Origin: an uncultured Peptococcaceae bacterium
GTDB taxonomy: Bacteria; Bacillota; Peptococcia; Peptococcales; Peptococcaceae
Direction of reading: 5' to 3'
DNA length: 12,908 nucleotides
NCBI GenBank assembly: GCA_902496505.1
Contig: CABVBB010000020.1
Span: forward strand, 1 to 12,908
The position numbers and the translations under genes are program-made. Numbering within the stretch: the stretch's first letter is position 1; each line of letters begins with the position of its first letter. The notes under the pieces are model-generated. The model worked only from the letters and a program-made list of their open reading frames with translations, was not told the DNA's origin and did no database searches. Below are positions 1 through 7,527 of this stretch, piece after piece.

Positions 1-2
1 AG

Positions 3-920
3 GACTACGGGACGATCTTGGCCGGACTGCTCATAGTGGCAGTGTTCAGCCTGCTCAGCCCGGACAAATTCTGCACACTGGACAATTTTATCAATATCTC
101 GCGGCAGATCTCGCTGCTGGTGGTCATCAGCATGGGCGCTACGCTGGTCATGATCGTGGATGAATTCGATCTCTCCATTGGTGCTATGGCCAGCTTGGGC
201 GGCGTGCTGGCAGCGCTTTTGGCTGTGCAGGGTCAGCCGTCTTGGGTCTATTTTGGGCTGCCGCTGCTGGTGTGCTTTGCCCTCGGCCTGGTCAATGGGC
301 TGATCGTCACCCACTTTGGCGTGCTCTCTTTCATCTCCACTCTGGCGATGAATACGATCCTCACGGGCTTCATTTACCGGCTGACCGGCGGCGGAGCAGT
401 CTTTCAGCAGATTCCCGCGGCCTTTGGCCGGCTGGGCAACGGCACTGTGGGCCGCATCCCCTATTTGACGCTGGTCATGCTGGCACTGACGGTGGTGCTC
501 TGGCTGGCCATGACGCGCTTGATCGTCGGCCGCAGATTGTACGCCATCGGCGGCAATCGTCAGGCTGCCCGCATGGCCGGGCTGCCCATCCGCCGCTCTA
601 CCTCGCTGGCATTTGGGCTCTGTGCGCTGCTGGCAGCTGGCTGCGGGGTACTTTTGGCCTCGCGGCTGGGCTCGGCGCAGCCTACGGCGGGCGAAGGCTA
701 TTTCCTGCAGGCCTACGCAGCCGTTTTTCTGGGGCGTACGGTCTTTAAGGGCGGCGTGCCTAATGTCTGGGGCACATTTGTCGGTGCAGCTATCCTAGGC
801 GTCATTTCCAATGGGCTGACGATCCTGCGCAGTCCCAGCTACGTCCAGGATATCATCACCGGCGTGATCATTATCTTGGCGATCATCGTGCAGAAACTCG
901 GCGAGAAAGGAGCAGCATGA
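3..920 (+). CDS. Ribose-type sugar ABC transporter permease, 5'-truncated by window edge
   Basis: This is an integral-membrane permease of the RbsC/BPD_transp_2 family, which forms the channel of a sugar ABC importer with a periplasmic binding protein and a duplicated ATPase. The frame is open from base 3, so the start lies upstream; about 305 residues are visible, against a usual 310-330, so only a short N-terminal piece is missing. Family hallmarks are the DLSIGAMASLGG stretch (compare DLSVG in RbsC), the cytoplasmic-loop motif AIGGNRQAARMAGLPI, and a C-terminal half with GGVPNVWGTFVGAAILG. Long hydrophobic segments occupy most of the protein. It ends one base before the kinase gene, whose ribosome binding site lies inside this gene's last codons, so the two are translationally linked. 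The sugar cannot be read from the sequence. The TTG at 18 is only an internal codon, not the true start. Confidence 0.9.
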   Translation, partial: DYGTILAGLLIVAVFSLLSPDKFCTLDNFINISRQISLLVVISMGATLVMIVDEFDLSIGAMASLGGVLAALLAVQGQPSWVYFGLPLLVCFALGLVNGLIVTHFGVLSFISTLAMNTILTGFIYRLTGGGAVFQQIPAAFGRLGNGTVGRIPYLTLVMLALTVVLWLAMTRLIVGRRLYAIGGNRQAARMAGLPIRRSTSLAFGLCALLAAGCGVLLASRLGSAQPTAGEGYFLQAYAAVFLGRTVFKGGVPNVWGTFVGAAILGVISNGLTILRSPSYVQDIITGVIIILAIIVQKLGEKGAA

Positions 921-921
921 C

Positions 922-2388
922 ATGGAGTATACGATAACATTGGATCTGGGCACCACCGCTGTGAAAGGCGTCCTCGTGACAGCTGACCTGACGGTGCAGG
1001 CGCAGGAAAGCGTGAGCCTGACCACTTATTATGAAGCGGGGCATATCGAGCAGGCGCCAGAAGAATGGTACGCTGCTTTCTGCACCATCTGCCGACGCTT
1101 TGCCGCCGACTTGCCTGCCGGAGGGCAGATCACAGCGGTGATCATGAGCGGCCAGATGCAGGATACCATTGGGCTGGATGCAGAGCTAAACCCCGTAGGC
1201 AGAGCCATCCTCTACGCTGACGGCCGAGCCGAGAAACAGGCCCAGGCTTTAGGCGAGCGCTTGGGGCTTATGGAAATGGCCGCCGTCACCGGCAATCTCC
1301 TGGATGGCTCGCTGCCCTTCGCTAAGCTGCTCTGGCTCCGCGAAGAAGAGCCTGAGCGCTATGAACGCTTGGCCAAGGTGGTCTTCAGCGCGAAGGATCA
1401 CCTCATCGCCCGCTTGACCGGCCAGGCGGTAACGGATCTGACCACGGCCGCCACAGTGGGGCTCTTGGATCGTGCCGGCCGCTGCTGGCGCACCGATTGG
1501 CTTGAGGCAGCGGGGCTTTCGCCAAATCTTCTGCCCCGCTTGTGCCGTGCTGAACAATTGGCCGGACGCGTCACCGAAGCGGCAGCAGCCCAATGCGGCC
1601 TGCCCGCAGGCACAGCGGTCTATGCCGGCTTGGGCGATGCTGGCGCAGCCACCTTGGCCAGCGGCATCGCAAGCCCCGGCGAGCTCAATATCCACTTGGG
1701 CACTTCCGGCTGGGTGGCGGCTATTTCCAGTGAGATGCAGATCACGCCGGCAGTATTCAACCTAGTGGCAGCAGATGCCGATCATGTCATCAATGTGGTC
1801 CCCTTTCTGAATGCCGGCAATGTCCACGCCTGGGCGGCAGAGACTTTCGCAGACAATGATCATGAGCGTCTGCAGGCCTTGGCCGCAGAGAGCGCCCCAG
1901 GTGCGGGCGGCGTGCTCTGCCTGCCCTATCTGGTGGGCGAACGCTATCCCGTTCTGGACAGCCGCGTCCGTGGCAGCTTTTTGGGCATCACGCCGGAAAC
2001 CCGCCCCGGCGATCTGGCTCGGGCAGCACTGGAGGGCGTGGCCTTTTCCATCAGAGAGGGACTGGATAGTCTCGGTCAGGCCAACGGTCTCATTTCCCTC
2101 ATCGGCGGCGGTGCGCAGGATCCGATCTGGTGTCAGATATTGGCTGACGTATTGGGGCAGGCGGTCATGGTGTTGGACAATAGCGATTATTTACCAGCCA
2201 TGACGCTGGCAGCCATCGTTCAGCTGGCCCACGGTGCGATCAAAGATTACCCCGCCCTCACCGCGCTCATCCGCAGCCGCACAGGCAGCACCACCTACCA
2301 CCCCTCACCCGCGGCCCGCTGCTATGAGGATCTTTATGCACGCTACCAGCGGCTCTACCCAGCGCTTAGGGATTTCTATAATGAATAA
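922..2388 (+). CDS. FGGY-family carbohydrate kinase, xylulokinase-like
   Basis: This 488-residue protein has the usual length of a xylulokinase (about 480-500). It should phosphorylate a ketopentose or related sugar or polyol with ATP in the cytoplasm. The N-terminal phosphate-binding motif DLGTTAVKG is at residues 8-16. A sugar-contact motif MSGQMQ is at 75-80; xylulokinases usually have GQMHG, so the His is replaced by Gln. The probable catalytic Asp239 lies in GLGDAGAAT, GTSGW is at 260-264, and the second FGGY signature region (GERYPVLDSRVRG onward) is followed by the adenosine-site motif IGGGAQDPIW at 394-403. The start ATG is preceded by AAAGGAG inside the end of the permease gene. With the upstream permease it makes a sugar uptake and phosphorylation operon. 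The exact substrate (xylulose versus another ketose or polyol) is not certain because of the His-to-Gln change. It could equally be another FGGY kinase annotated as XylB-like. Confidence 0.88.
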   Translation: MEYTITLDLGTTAVKGVLVTADLTVQAQESVSLTTYYEAGHIEQAPEEWYAAFCTICRRFAADLPAGGQITAVIMSGQMQDTIGLDAELNPVGRAILYADGRAEKQAQALGERLGLMEMAAVTGNLLDGSLPFAKLLWLREEEPERYERLAKVVFSAKDHLIARLTGQAVTDLTTAATVGLLDRAGRCWRTDWLEAAGLSPNLLPRLCRAEQLAGRVTEAAAAQCGLPAGTAVYAGLGDAGAATLASGIASPGELNIHLGTSGWVAAISSEMQITPAVFNLVAADADHVINVVPFLNAGNVHAWAAETFADNDHERLQALAAESAPGAGGVLCLPYLVGERYPVLDSRVRGSFLGITPETRPGDLARAALEGVAFSIREGLDSLGQANGLISLIGGGAQDPIWCQILADVLGQAVMVLDNSDYLPAMTLAAIVQLAHGAIKDYPALTALIRSRTGSTTYHPSPAARCYEDLYARYQRLYPALRDFYNE

Positions 2389-2404
2389 AAAAGAGCTCAA
2401 ACCT

Positions 2405-2428
2405 CCTTAAGCAAAGAAGGCGCTAAGG
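2405..2428 (+). other. Small imperfect hairpin downstream of the kinase gene
   Basis: CCTTAAGC at 2405-2412 can pair with GCTAAGG at 2422-2428 with one bulged A. It has no T-tract and sits between the kinase stop codon and the main terminator. It may only stabilise the 3' end, or be chance. Confidence 0.25.
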
Positions 2429-2469
2429 TTAAACGTAGTCTTTGCAAATGTGTCATATAACATGTTGAG

Positions 2470-2499
2470 ACGCTCCAGGCTAATCTGGGGCGTTTTTTT
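2470..2499 (+). terminator. Intrinsic terminator of the permease-kinase operon
   Basis: ACGCTCCAG (2470-2478) pairs with CTGGGGCGT (2485-2493) in a nine-base-pair stem with one T-G wobble and a six-base loop. Seven T residues follow (2493-2499). It ends the sugar operon about 80 bases after the kinase stop codon. Confidence 0.88.
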
Positions 2500-2581
2500 A
2501 TATATCCTTGTGAGTTGTAAGAAGTGCTTTAAACAAGTAAAATTTATGGAAACAATCTTTGCTCTGTTTATAATATCCATG

Positions 2582-2590
2582 TGCTACAAT
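2582..2590 (+). promoter_or_regulatory. Candidate extended -10 promoter for the hydrolase-permease unit
   Basis: TGCTACAAT matches an extended -10 element (TGN plus TACAAT). It lies in an AT-rich stretch about 44 bases before the hydrolase start codon and after the preceding terminator. A second -10-like TATAAT is at 2569-2574. No good -35 hexamer is placed at 16-18 bases from either, so this is a moderate candidate only. Confidence 0.4.
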
Positions 2591-2633
2591 GAACTTGCTT
2601 GCAAGCGTAGAATAAGAATAGAGGAGTGGGTTC

Positions 2634-4658
2634 ATGATGGAAGCATTATCGCAAAAGGTATTGATCTTAGGTATAGATGGAATGGACCCTATTCAGACGA
2701 AAAAATATGTCCAGGCAGGGTTGATGCCAAACTTAAAAAAGTTTTTAGAAAGAGGCGCTTATAGAGAAGATCTGCACATGATTGGCGGCTAGCCGACGGT
2801 TACACCGCCGATGTGGACCACCTTAGGAACAGGTGCTTATCCCAGTACCCATGGTATTACGGACTTTTATGCCAGAAGTGAGGATTTGGATGTCGTTGTC
2901 TACAATTTTGATTCGCGAAAATGTAAGGCAGAGCATATTTGGGATGCTGTGGTCGAATCCGGTAAAAAGGCGTTGGTGTGGCACTGGGTAGGTGCAGGCT
3001 GGCCGCCCACTTCTTCCAACCCTAATCTGCATGTGGTAGACGGCACTCAACCAACTGGGGTCAATATTGGCGTAGCCGAGGTGGACAGCGAAAAAATTGT
3101 CATTGCCAGTGAGCAAACGACAGAGCTGCTCTATAAGGACAAGCTGGCCACTGACAGTAAGACGCCCTGTTATATTTCAGGCATGGTTCTGGAAGAAAGA
3201 GATCCTAATCAACGTACCACCGAGGAAGTTGTCCATTCAGAAGCCATCTCAACGATCGCTATTTCTCCCAAGCAAGCCGCGCATCACAATATGTGCGAAA
3301 CACCGTTAGATACGGTATTTTCACCGATTAAGACAGCCGAGGGCTGGAGCGTGGTACCGCCTGCTGGGACTAAGGAATGTACCTTGCTCAGCTCTGGCGG
3401 ACTGATTCACCGGCCTTGCCAAATCTTGCAAAATGAGGCAGGCATTTATGACCGGGTGGCGGTTTTCAAGAACAAAAAAGCAACTGAACCGCTAGCGATT
3501 TTGCCTAAGGATGCTTATATCAACAATATTGTTGATGAAGTTTTTCAAAATGACCGAAAAATTGAGACGACCAATCGCAGCATGCGTGTGTTGGAATTAG
3601 CCGAAGATGGCAGTGCTTTGCGCCTTTGGATGTCACCAGCGATGGATTACAGCATTGACGCGCTTTTTAGTCCGCAATCGCTTTATCAGGAGCTTTTGGA
3701 GCACGTGGGTTATCCGCAGCCTAACTGTATGGCTGCTGGATTTGATGAAAAGCTGATTCGCGATTGTCTGCTGGCCAGCTGGGAGAAAATGGCCCAATGG
3801 AACGCGGCTGGCATGAAATATTTGATGAAGCAGTATGATTACAGTCTGGTGGTTTCCCATTTTCATAATGTGGATATGATAGCACATATGCTGGTCGCTG
3901 ACCTAAAAGGCAGCGCTAAGATAACCGCTGAGCTGGCCCAGCAATTGTATCAGGAAATTTATATCCAAACGGACGGCTATATTGGCCAATTTTTAGAGCT
4001 GCTGGATGAAGGTTGGAGCATTATGATTGTTTCTGATCATGGTCTTGTCTGCCCTGAGCATGGTCAATCCACCCTGTACAATGGGGAAAATGCCTGCAAT
4101 GCTATTTATTTTAAGCAATGGGGCTATACTGTTTTGAAGCGTGATGAACAGGGGCAGGAAATCGGCGAAATTGACTGGGAACGGACCACAGCGGTCACGA
4201 ACCGCATCAATCATATCTACGTTAACCTAAAGGGCCGCGAAAAGCACGGCATTGTCGCCCCAGAGGACCAATTCGAGCTGGAGGAGCGGATCATGACGGA
4301 TTTGTACAGTTTGAAGGACCCTGTGACAGGTCATCGGGTCGTGGCTTTGGCCTTGCGCAATAAGGATGCCATCCTTTTGGGACAAGGTGGACCAGACAGC
4401 GGCGATATCGTCTACTATCTGGCTGAGGGCTATAATGGTGACCACGCGGATTGCTTATCCACTACAAACGGCGTTTGCGATACCAGCTGCGCTTCGGTAT
4501 TTATGGCAGCCGGAGCAGGCATCAAGCATACGGTTATTGACCGTGTGGTGCGCCATGTGGATGTCACCCCTACAGCGGCTATGCTTTTAGGTATCAGAAT
4601 GCCGCATCAATGTGAGGGCGCGCCGGTATATCAGATTTTGGACGGCAATTTTGCATGA
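2634..4658 (+). pseudogene. Alkaline phosphatase superfamily hydrolase (phosphodiesterase/nucleotide pyrophosphatase type), interrupted by in-frame TAG
   Basis: The frame from ATG 2634 runs 674 codons but has a TAG at codon 53 (2790-2792). GAGGAG at 2621-2626, seven bases before ATG 2634, supports this start. The conceptual protein is a metal-dependent alkaline-phosphatase-superfamily hydrolase with no signal peptide, so probably cytosolic. Metal ligand Asp15 is in GIDGMD. The nucleophile is probably Thr57 in PTVTPPMWTTL, directly after the TAG. Asp414 and His418 are in NVDMIAH, Asp468 and His469 in SDHG, and a late His is likely His604 in GDHAD. The C-terminal HVDVTPTAAMLLGI segment is typical. 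All 600-odd codons after the TAG are open and well conserved in character, so the lesion is recent, an error, or read through. A restart at ATG 2811 would lack Asp15 and Thr57, has no Shine-Dalgarno site, and should be inactive. The gene is followed after 92 bases by an SLC13-type permease, so its substrate may be an imported phosphate or phosphonate ester (inference). Confidence 0.8.
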
Positions 4659-4674
4659 AAATAGGCTGGCGGTA

Positions 4675-4707
4675 TGGCCTTTGGCTGGCAATTTGGCCCC
4701 AAGGCCA
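4675..4707 (+). other. Intercistronic hairpin between hydrolase and SLC13 genes
   Basis: TGGCCTT (4675-4681) and AAGGCCA (4701-4707) are a perfect seven-base inverted repeat. After one mismatch the stem extends by GG/CC, leaving a loop of about a dozen bases. There is no T-tract, so it is not a terminator. It could stabilise the mRNA or adjust expression between the two genes. No function is shown. Confidence 0.35.
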
Positions 4708-4750
4708 TGCTTGAGCCGCTTTCGAAATGTGCTAAGAAGGAGGGGTAGAC

Positions 4751-6220
4751 ATGGCTGTTTTGACCGTGAAAAAAACGAGAAAAGACTTGTTGAAAACCGT
4801 TATCATTATTGCGATCATGCTTTTGGTTGGTTTCTTGCCGCCCTTTGGTGAGATCACTAAGCTGGGCATGCAGATCTTGGGCATTTTTGTTGGCTGTGTG
4901 GTAGGCTGGTGTTTTGGGGAAATGATTTGGCCCAGCCTTTTAGGACTGCTTTTGGTGGGATTGACAGAGTATTCTACCGTCGGAGCAATGCTGGCGGCAG
5001 CCTTTGGCAATACGACGCTGTGGCTGGTGGCGTTTTGTCTGATGTTTTTATACGCCATCGATCAGTGCGGCCTTTTGGACGTGACGACAAAATTTATCCT
5101 GTCCAGAAAATTTGTAACCAAAGGACCCTGGACCTTGGCGGCGGCCTTTTGGATTGCTTCTGGTTTTATCAGCATCTTTATCAGTGTCACCAATGCTGTC
5201 ACTCTGGTAATTTGGTCTTTCTTCCTCGGGGTATGTCGGCAAGTGGGCATCAAGCCTTACGAAAAATATCCGACGCTGGTTTTGATTGGCTGCTGCCTGT
5301 TGGCTGATTTGGGTACCTGTATCGCGCCCTTTTCCATCAATGCCCTAGTCTGTATAGGCGTTTATAACGGCGTTATGCCCGGTGCACCAGTCAATATGAC
5401 CTGCTACAGCTTGTTGGTGTTATGTATCAATATCATTTTCGTGCCGTTGTTTATTTTACTGTGTAAATATGTGCTGTGCCGCAATTTTCATTTGGATTTA
5501 TCTCAGGTACAGGTGGTTAAGGAAGGCGAAAGTCTGCGGTTGAATGGCCAGCAAAAAATCGTCATTGGCTATATTTTGCTATTGGTCTTCATGTTTGTAG
5601 CACCCACCTTCCTGCCAAGTGGCTGGGCCTTGACCAAACTTCTGAACAGCTTGAGCTATGCAGGTATTTTGGGCATCATCCTGGTGTTGATGTCGATCAC
5701 GACCTATCACGGCGAGCCCATCATGAGAATTGCGGAAGCCATGCGGAAAAATGTGATTTGGGAGATGTTTTTCATGCTGGCTGCGGCCTGGACCTTGGCT
5801 GCTGCTCTAGTAGCTGATTCAGTCGGCATCAGTGCCACCATTAAGCTGGGCCTCACGCCGTTTTTAGCAGGCAAAAGCGCCTGGGTCTTCTGCATCATTT
5901 GCTTGTTTGCCGGCGTTTGCATTACCAACTGCATCAATAACGCTGTGACGATGACCTTGCTGATTCCCATTACGATGGGCTTTGTAGCGATGAATGGCAT
6001 TAATCCCTGTGTCTTGGTATCGCTTTTTGTCGTCGTCTTGACTCAAGGGGCTATTTTGCCCAGCGGCTCGCCCCTGGGGGCTATGATGCACGGCTATCGG
6101 GAATGGCTGCGGCCTAAGGACATCATTTTGTATGCGGGCATCTTTGTTTTCACTCTGACCGCTGTAGCAGCCCTGATCGGTTATCCACTAGGGTGCCTGA
6201 TTTTTGCTGCACTGGGCTGA
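4751..6220 (+). CDS. SLC13/DASS-type anion permease (copy 1)
   Basis: This 489-residue, very hydrophobic inner-membrane protein resembles the SLC13/divalent anion:sodium symporter group (ArsB/NhaD, Na_sulph_symp, CitMHS-like). These import dicarboxylates, tricarboxylates, sulfate or similar anions, usually with sodium. It has an inverted-repeat layout with two Asn-containing re-entrant motifs: SVTNAVT around residues 145-151 and ITNCINNAVT at 391-400. A C-terminal GAILPSGSPLGAMM resembles the family's closing motif. A strong site AAGGAGGGG lies just before ATG 4751. It follows the hydrolase gene by 92 bases and is probably cotranscribed. It is clearly homologous over its full length to the permease at 11141-12583. 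The shared stretches include LGMxILGxFxG near the N terminus and the TNxxNN motif. The substrate is unknown; a metabolite that the neighbouring hydrolase acts on, or its product, is one possibility. Confidence 0.82.
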   Translation: MAVLTVKKTRKDLLKTVIIIAIMLLVGFLPPFGEITKLGMQILGIFVGCVVGWCFGEMIWPSLLGLLLVGLTEYSTVGAMLAAAFGNTTLWLVAFCLMFLYAIDQCGLLDVTTKFILSRKFVTKGPWTLAAAFWIASGFISIFISVTNAVTLVIWSFFLGVCRQVGIKPYEKYPTLVLIGCCLLADLGTCIAPFSINALVCIGVYNGVMPGAPVNMTCYSLLVLCINIIFVPLFILLCKYVLCRNFHLDLSQVQVVKEGESLRLNGQQKIVIGYILLLVFMFVAPTFLPSGWALTKLLNSLSYAGILGIILVLMSITTYHGEPIMRIAEAMRKNVIWEMFFMLAAAWTLAAALVADSVGISATIKLGLTPFLAGKSAWVFCIICLFAGVCITNCINNAVTMTLLIPITMGFVAMNGINPCVLVSLFVVVLTQGAILPSGSPLGAMMHGYREWLRPKDIILYAGIFVFTLTAVAALIGYPLGCLIFAALG

Positions 6221-6236
6221 GCCTTCTCCTAAAATG

Positions 6237-6271
6237 AAATGAGCCTCGGACAATTGCTCCGAGGCTCATTT
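6237..6271 (+). terminator. Strong intrinsic terminator, probably bidirectional
   Basis: AAATGAGCCTCGGA (6237-6250) pairs perfectly with TCCGAGGCTCATTT (6258-6271), fourteen base pairs around a seven-base loop. T residues flank the right arm and A residues the left. It sits between the convergent SLC13 and LysR genes and can serve both. Confidence 0.9.
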
Positions 6272-6283
6272 TAATGACAAATT

Positions 6284-7189
6284 TCAAAGCTGGTGCAGCA
6301 TTTCGGCCAGTGCAGCCAAAAATTGCTGACTATGCTCATCTAGCGTGGTCTCCTGCGGCAGAAGATAGCCGATTTCACCGACAATATTTTCTGCGAAAGG
6401 TATGTGCGTAGCAGAAGCTGTGTACTGAATGCAGTTCTGCTGTGAATGTTGAGAAAAGGCGCTGAAGGTCACTCCTGCATTGGCACGGATCAATTCATTG
6501 ATCATATTTGTATTCTGCGAGGGAATGATCTTGGGGCATAGTCCAGCAAAATTTAAGATGCCCAGAATAATATATTGAGAAGGGACATGTAATATAAGCG
6601 GTTATGCGGCAAACTCTGCCAAAGAAACAGATTTGTACTTTTTGAAGGGATGAGCTTGGTTGACGCAGCAAAAATACTGGACCTTGGTGAGTGGGATAAA
6701 GGTAAGGGAGGGTGGAATATCCTGCATGACATCGGTATCGTCTATGTAACAACGGTAATAAAAGGTGTAAGGCACTGATCCTGCGAGGATAGCCGCTAAA
6801 GTCGATTCATATTCAGAGACGTGGATGTCAATGATGAGATCAGGAAAAACCTTATACAGTTTGCCCAGTGGAATGGCTAAAAAATTCTCGATGAGCGGCG
6901 CGGGCGTATATAAATCAACGTGCCCCTTCAAAACCTGTGGTTCACTTTCTTGCAACAATTCACTAAGTCCCTCTAAAAATACTTCGGATAGCGCTACCAG
7001 CTTTTGCCCTTTAGGAGTTAGCGATGCTCCCCGCGGCGTTTTTTGAAGCAAGGTAAGCCCTAATTCTTCCTCTAAGGATTTCATAGACATGCTCAAAGCT
7101 TGAGGCGTGAGGTGCAGTATTTTACTGGCTGTGCACATCGATTTGTGCTTGCTGATTTCTACAAGATAACTCATTTGTTCCACCCGCAT
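6284..7189 (-). pseudogene. LysR-type transcriptional regulator, interrupted by in-frame TAA
   Basis: The minus-strand frame from ATG 7189 to the stop at 6284 spans 301 codons, the normal length of a LysR regulator (about 300). It contains a single TAA at codon 196 (6602-6604). The N-terminal winged helix-turn-helix is clear: MSYLVEISKHKSM, then TASKILHLTPQALSMSMKSL and LGLTLLQKTPRGASLTPKG. The effector-binding domain follows. The frame after the stop reads PLILHVPSQYIILG and runs open to the natural end with no frameshift. LAEFAA precedes the stop; in LysR proteins a Glu often follows here (LADxADEP), so GAA to TAA is a plausible single change. A 195-residue product would keep DNA binding and half the effector domain, so it could still bind but would respond abnormally. 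Its start has only a weak ribosome binding site. It is convergent with the SLC13 gene and may once have controlled it or a lost divergent gene. Confidence 0.82.
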
Positions 7190-7245
7190 AGACGAAGCAC
7201 CTGCCTTTGTTCAATAAACGAAAAATTCGACTTTCAAACGACCCA

Positions 7246-7262
7246 CTATATGCGCAGTATAG
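7246..7262. promoter_or_regulatory. Dyad over the LysR -10, LysR-box-like
   Basis: CTATA-N7-TATAG is a perfect five-base dyad. It contains T-N11-A, the general LysR-binding pattern, and overlaps the -10 of the LysR promoter, a position suited to negative autoregulation. Short AT-rich dyads of this size also arise by chance. Confidence 0.4.
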
Positions 7263-7284
7263 CAAAATATTTGGCAAATGACAA
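7256..7284 (-). promoter_or_regulatory. Promoter of the LysR gene
   Basis: On the minus strand there is TTGTCA (7284-7279), a 17-base spacer, and TATACT (7261-7256) preceded by TGC, which makes an extended -10. This is close to sigma-70 consensus. Transcription would start near 7249, about 60 bases before the LysR ATG. Confidence 0.7.
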
Positions 7285-7323
7285 ATACAAAAGTCATACA
7301 AATTTGGCATGATTTTGGCAAAT
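7270..7323. repeat. Three TTTGGCA repeats in helical phase
   Basis: TTTGGCA occurs at 7270-7276, 7303-7309 and 7314-7320. The first and third extend to TTTGGCAAAT. Start-to-start spacings are 33 and 11 bases, close to whole turns of DNA. The first copy lies in the spacer of the LysR promoter. ATGAC-N10-GTCAT (7278-7297) overlaps the same stretch and the -35. This looks like a regulator binding array. Confidence 0.45.
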
Positions 7324-7398
7324 TGCAGAAATGGCGGCTCATTAGTAAGGGTGTTTTCTGGCAAAACCATGCTTCTGCCGGGGCCGGGGCTGCTGCAA

Positions 7399-7512
7399 GT
7401 GGGCTATCTGATTTTGGCGAGGGTGGCGCTGCGCAATATTTTAGAGGGCATAGCGGAAAACTAGGGGATGACGGAATCGCTGGGGGTGGCTTTGGCAGAG
7501 GCGATCGGACAC
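7399..7512 (+). pseudogene. Decayed fragment of a ZIP-family metal transporter
   Basis: Translation of frame 1 from 7399 gives VGYLILARVALRNILEGIA, then a TAG (7462-7464), then GMTESLGVALAEAIG. This matches residues 97-135 of the intact ZIP protein encoded at 10089-10802 (VGYLVFAGVALHDILEGMA, GVTETLGLALAAAIG). Much of the nucleotide sequence matches too. The fragment has a net loss of about two codons around the TAG. Both sides of the gene are missing, including the metal-site HHVPEG motif, so it encodes no transporter. It is a relic of a second ZIP copy on the other side of the UvrA-like gene. Confidence 0.72.
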
Positions 7513-7527
7513 GCCTGGACGATTCAT

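Noticed and set aside
2450..2764. Plus-strand open frame of 104 codons
   Set aside because: It begins before the terminator at 2470-2499, runs through it, and overlaps the start of the hydrolase in another frame; no Shine-Dalgarno site and no protein-like features.
2790..2792. Recoded amino acid (selenocysteine or pyrrolysine) at the hydrolase stop
   Set aside because: Selenocysteine uses TGA, not TAG. Pyrrolysine would need its own tRNA and synthetase, not seen here, and cannot explain the neighbouring TAA.
2811..4658. Hydrolase taken as an intact gene starting at ATG 2811
   Set aside because: This ATG is the Met inside PPMWTTL, has no ribosome binding site, and would drop the N-terminal metal ligand and the nucleophile; the true frame starts at 2634.
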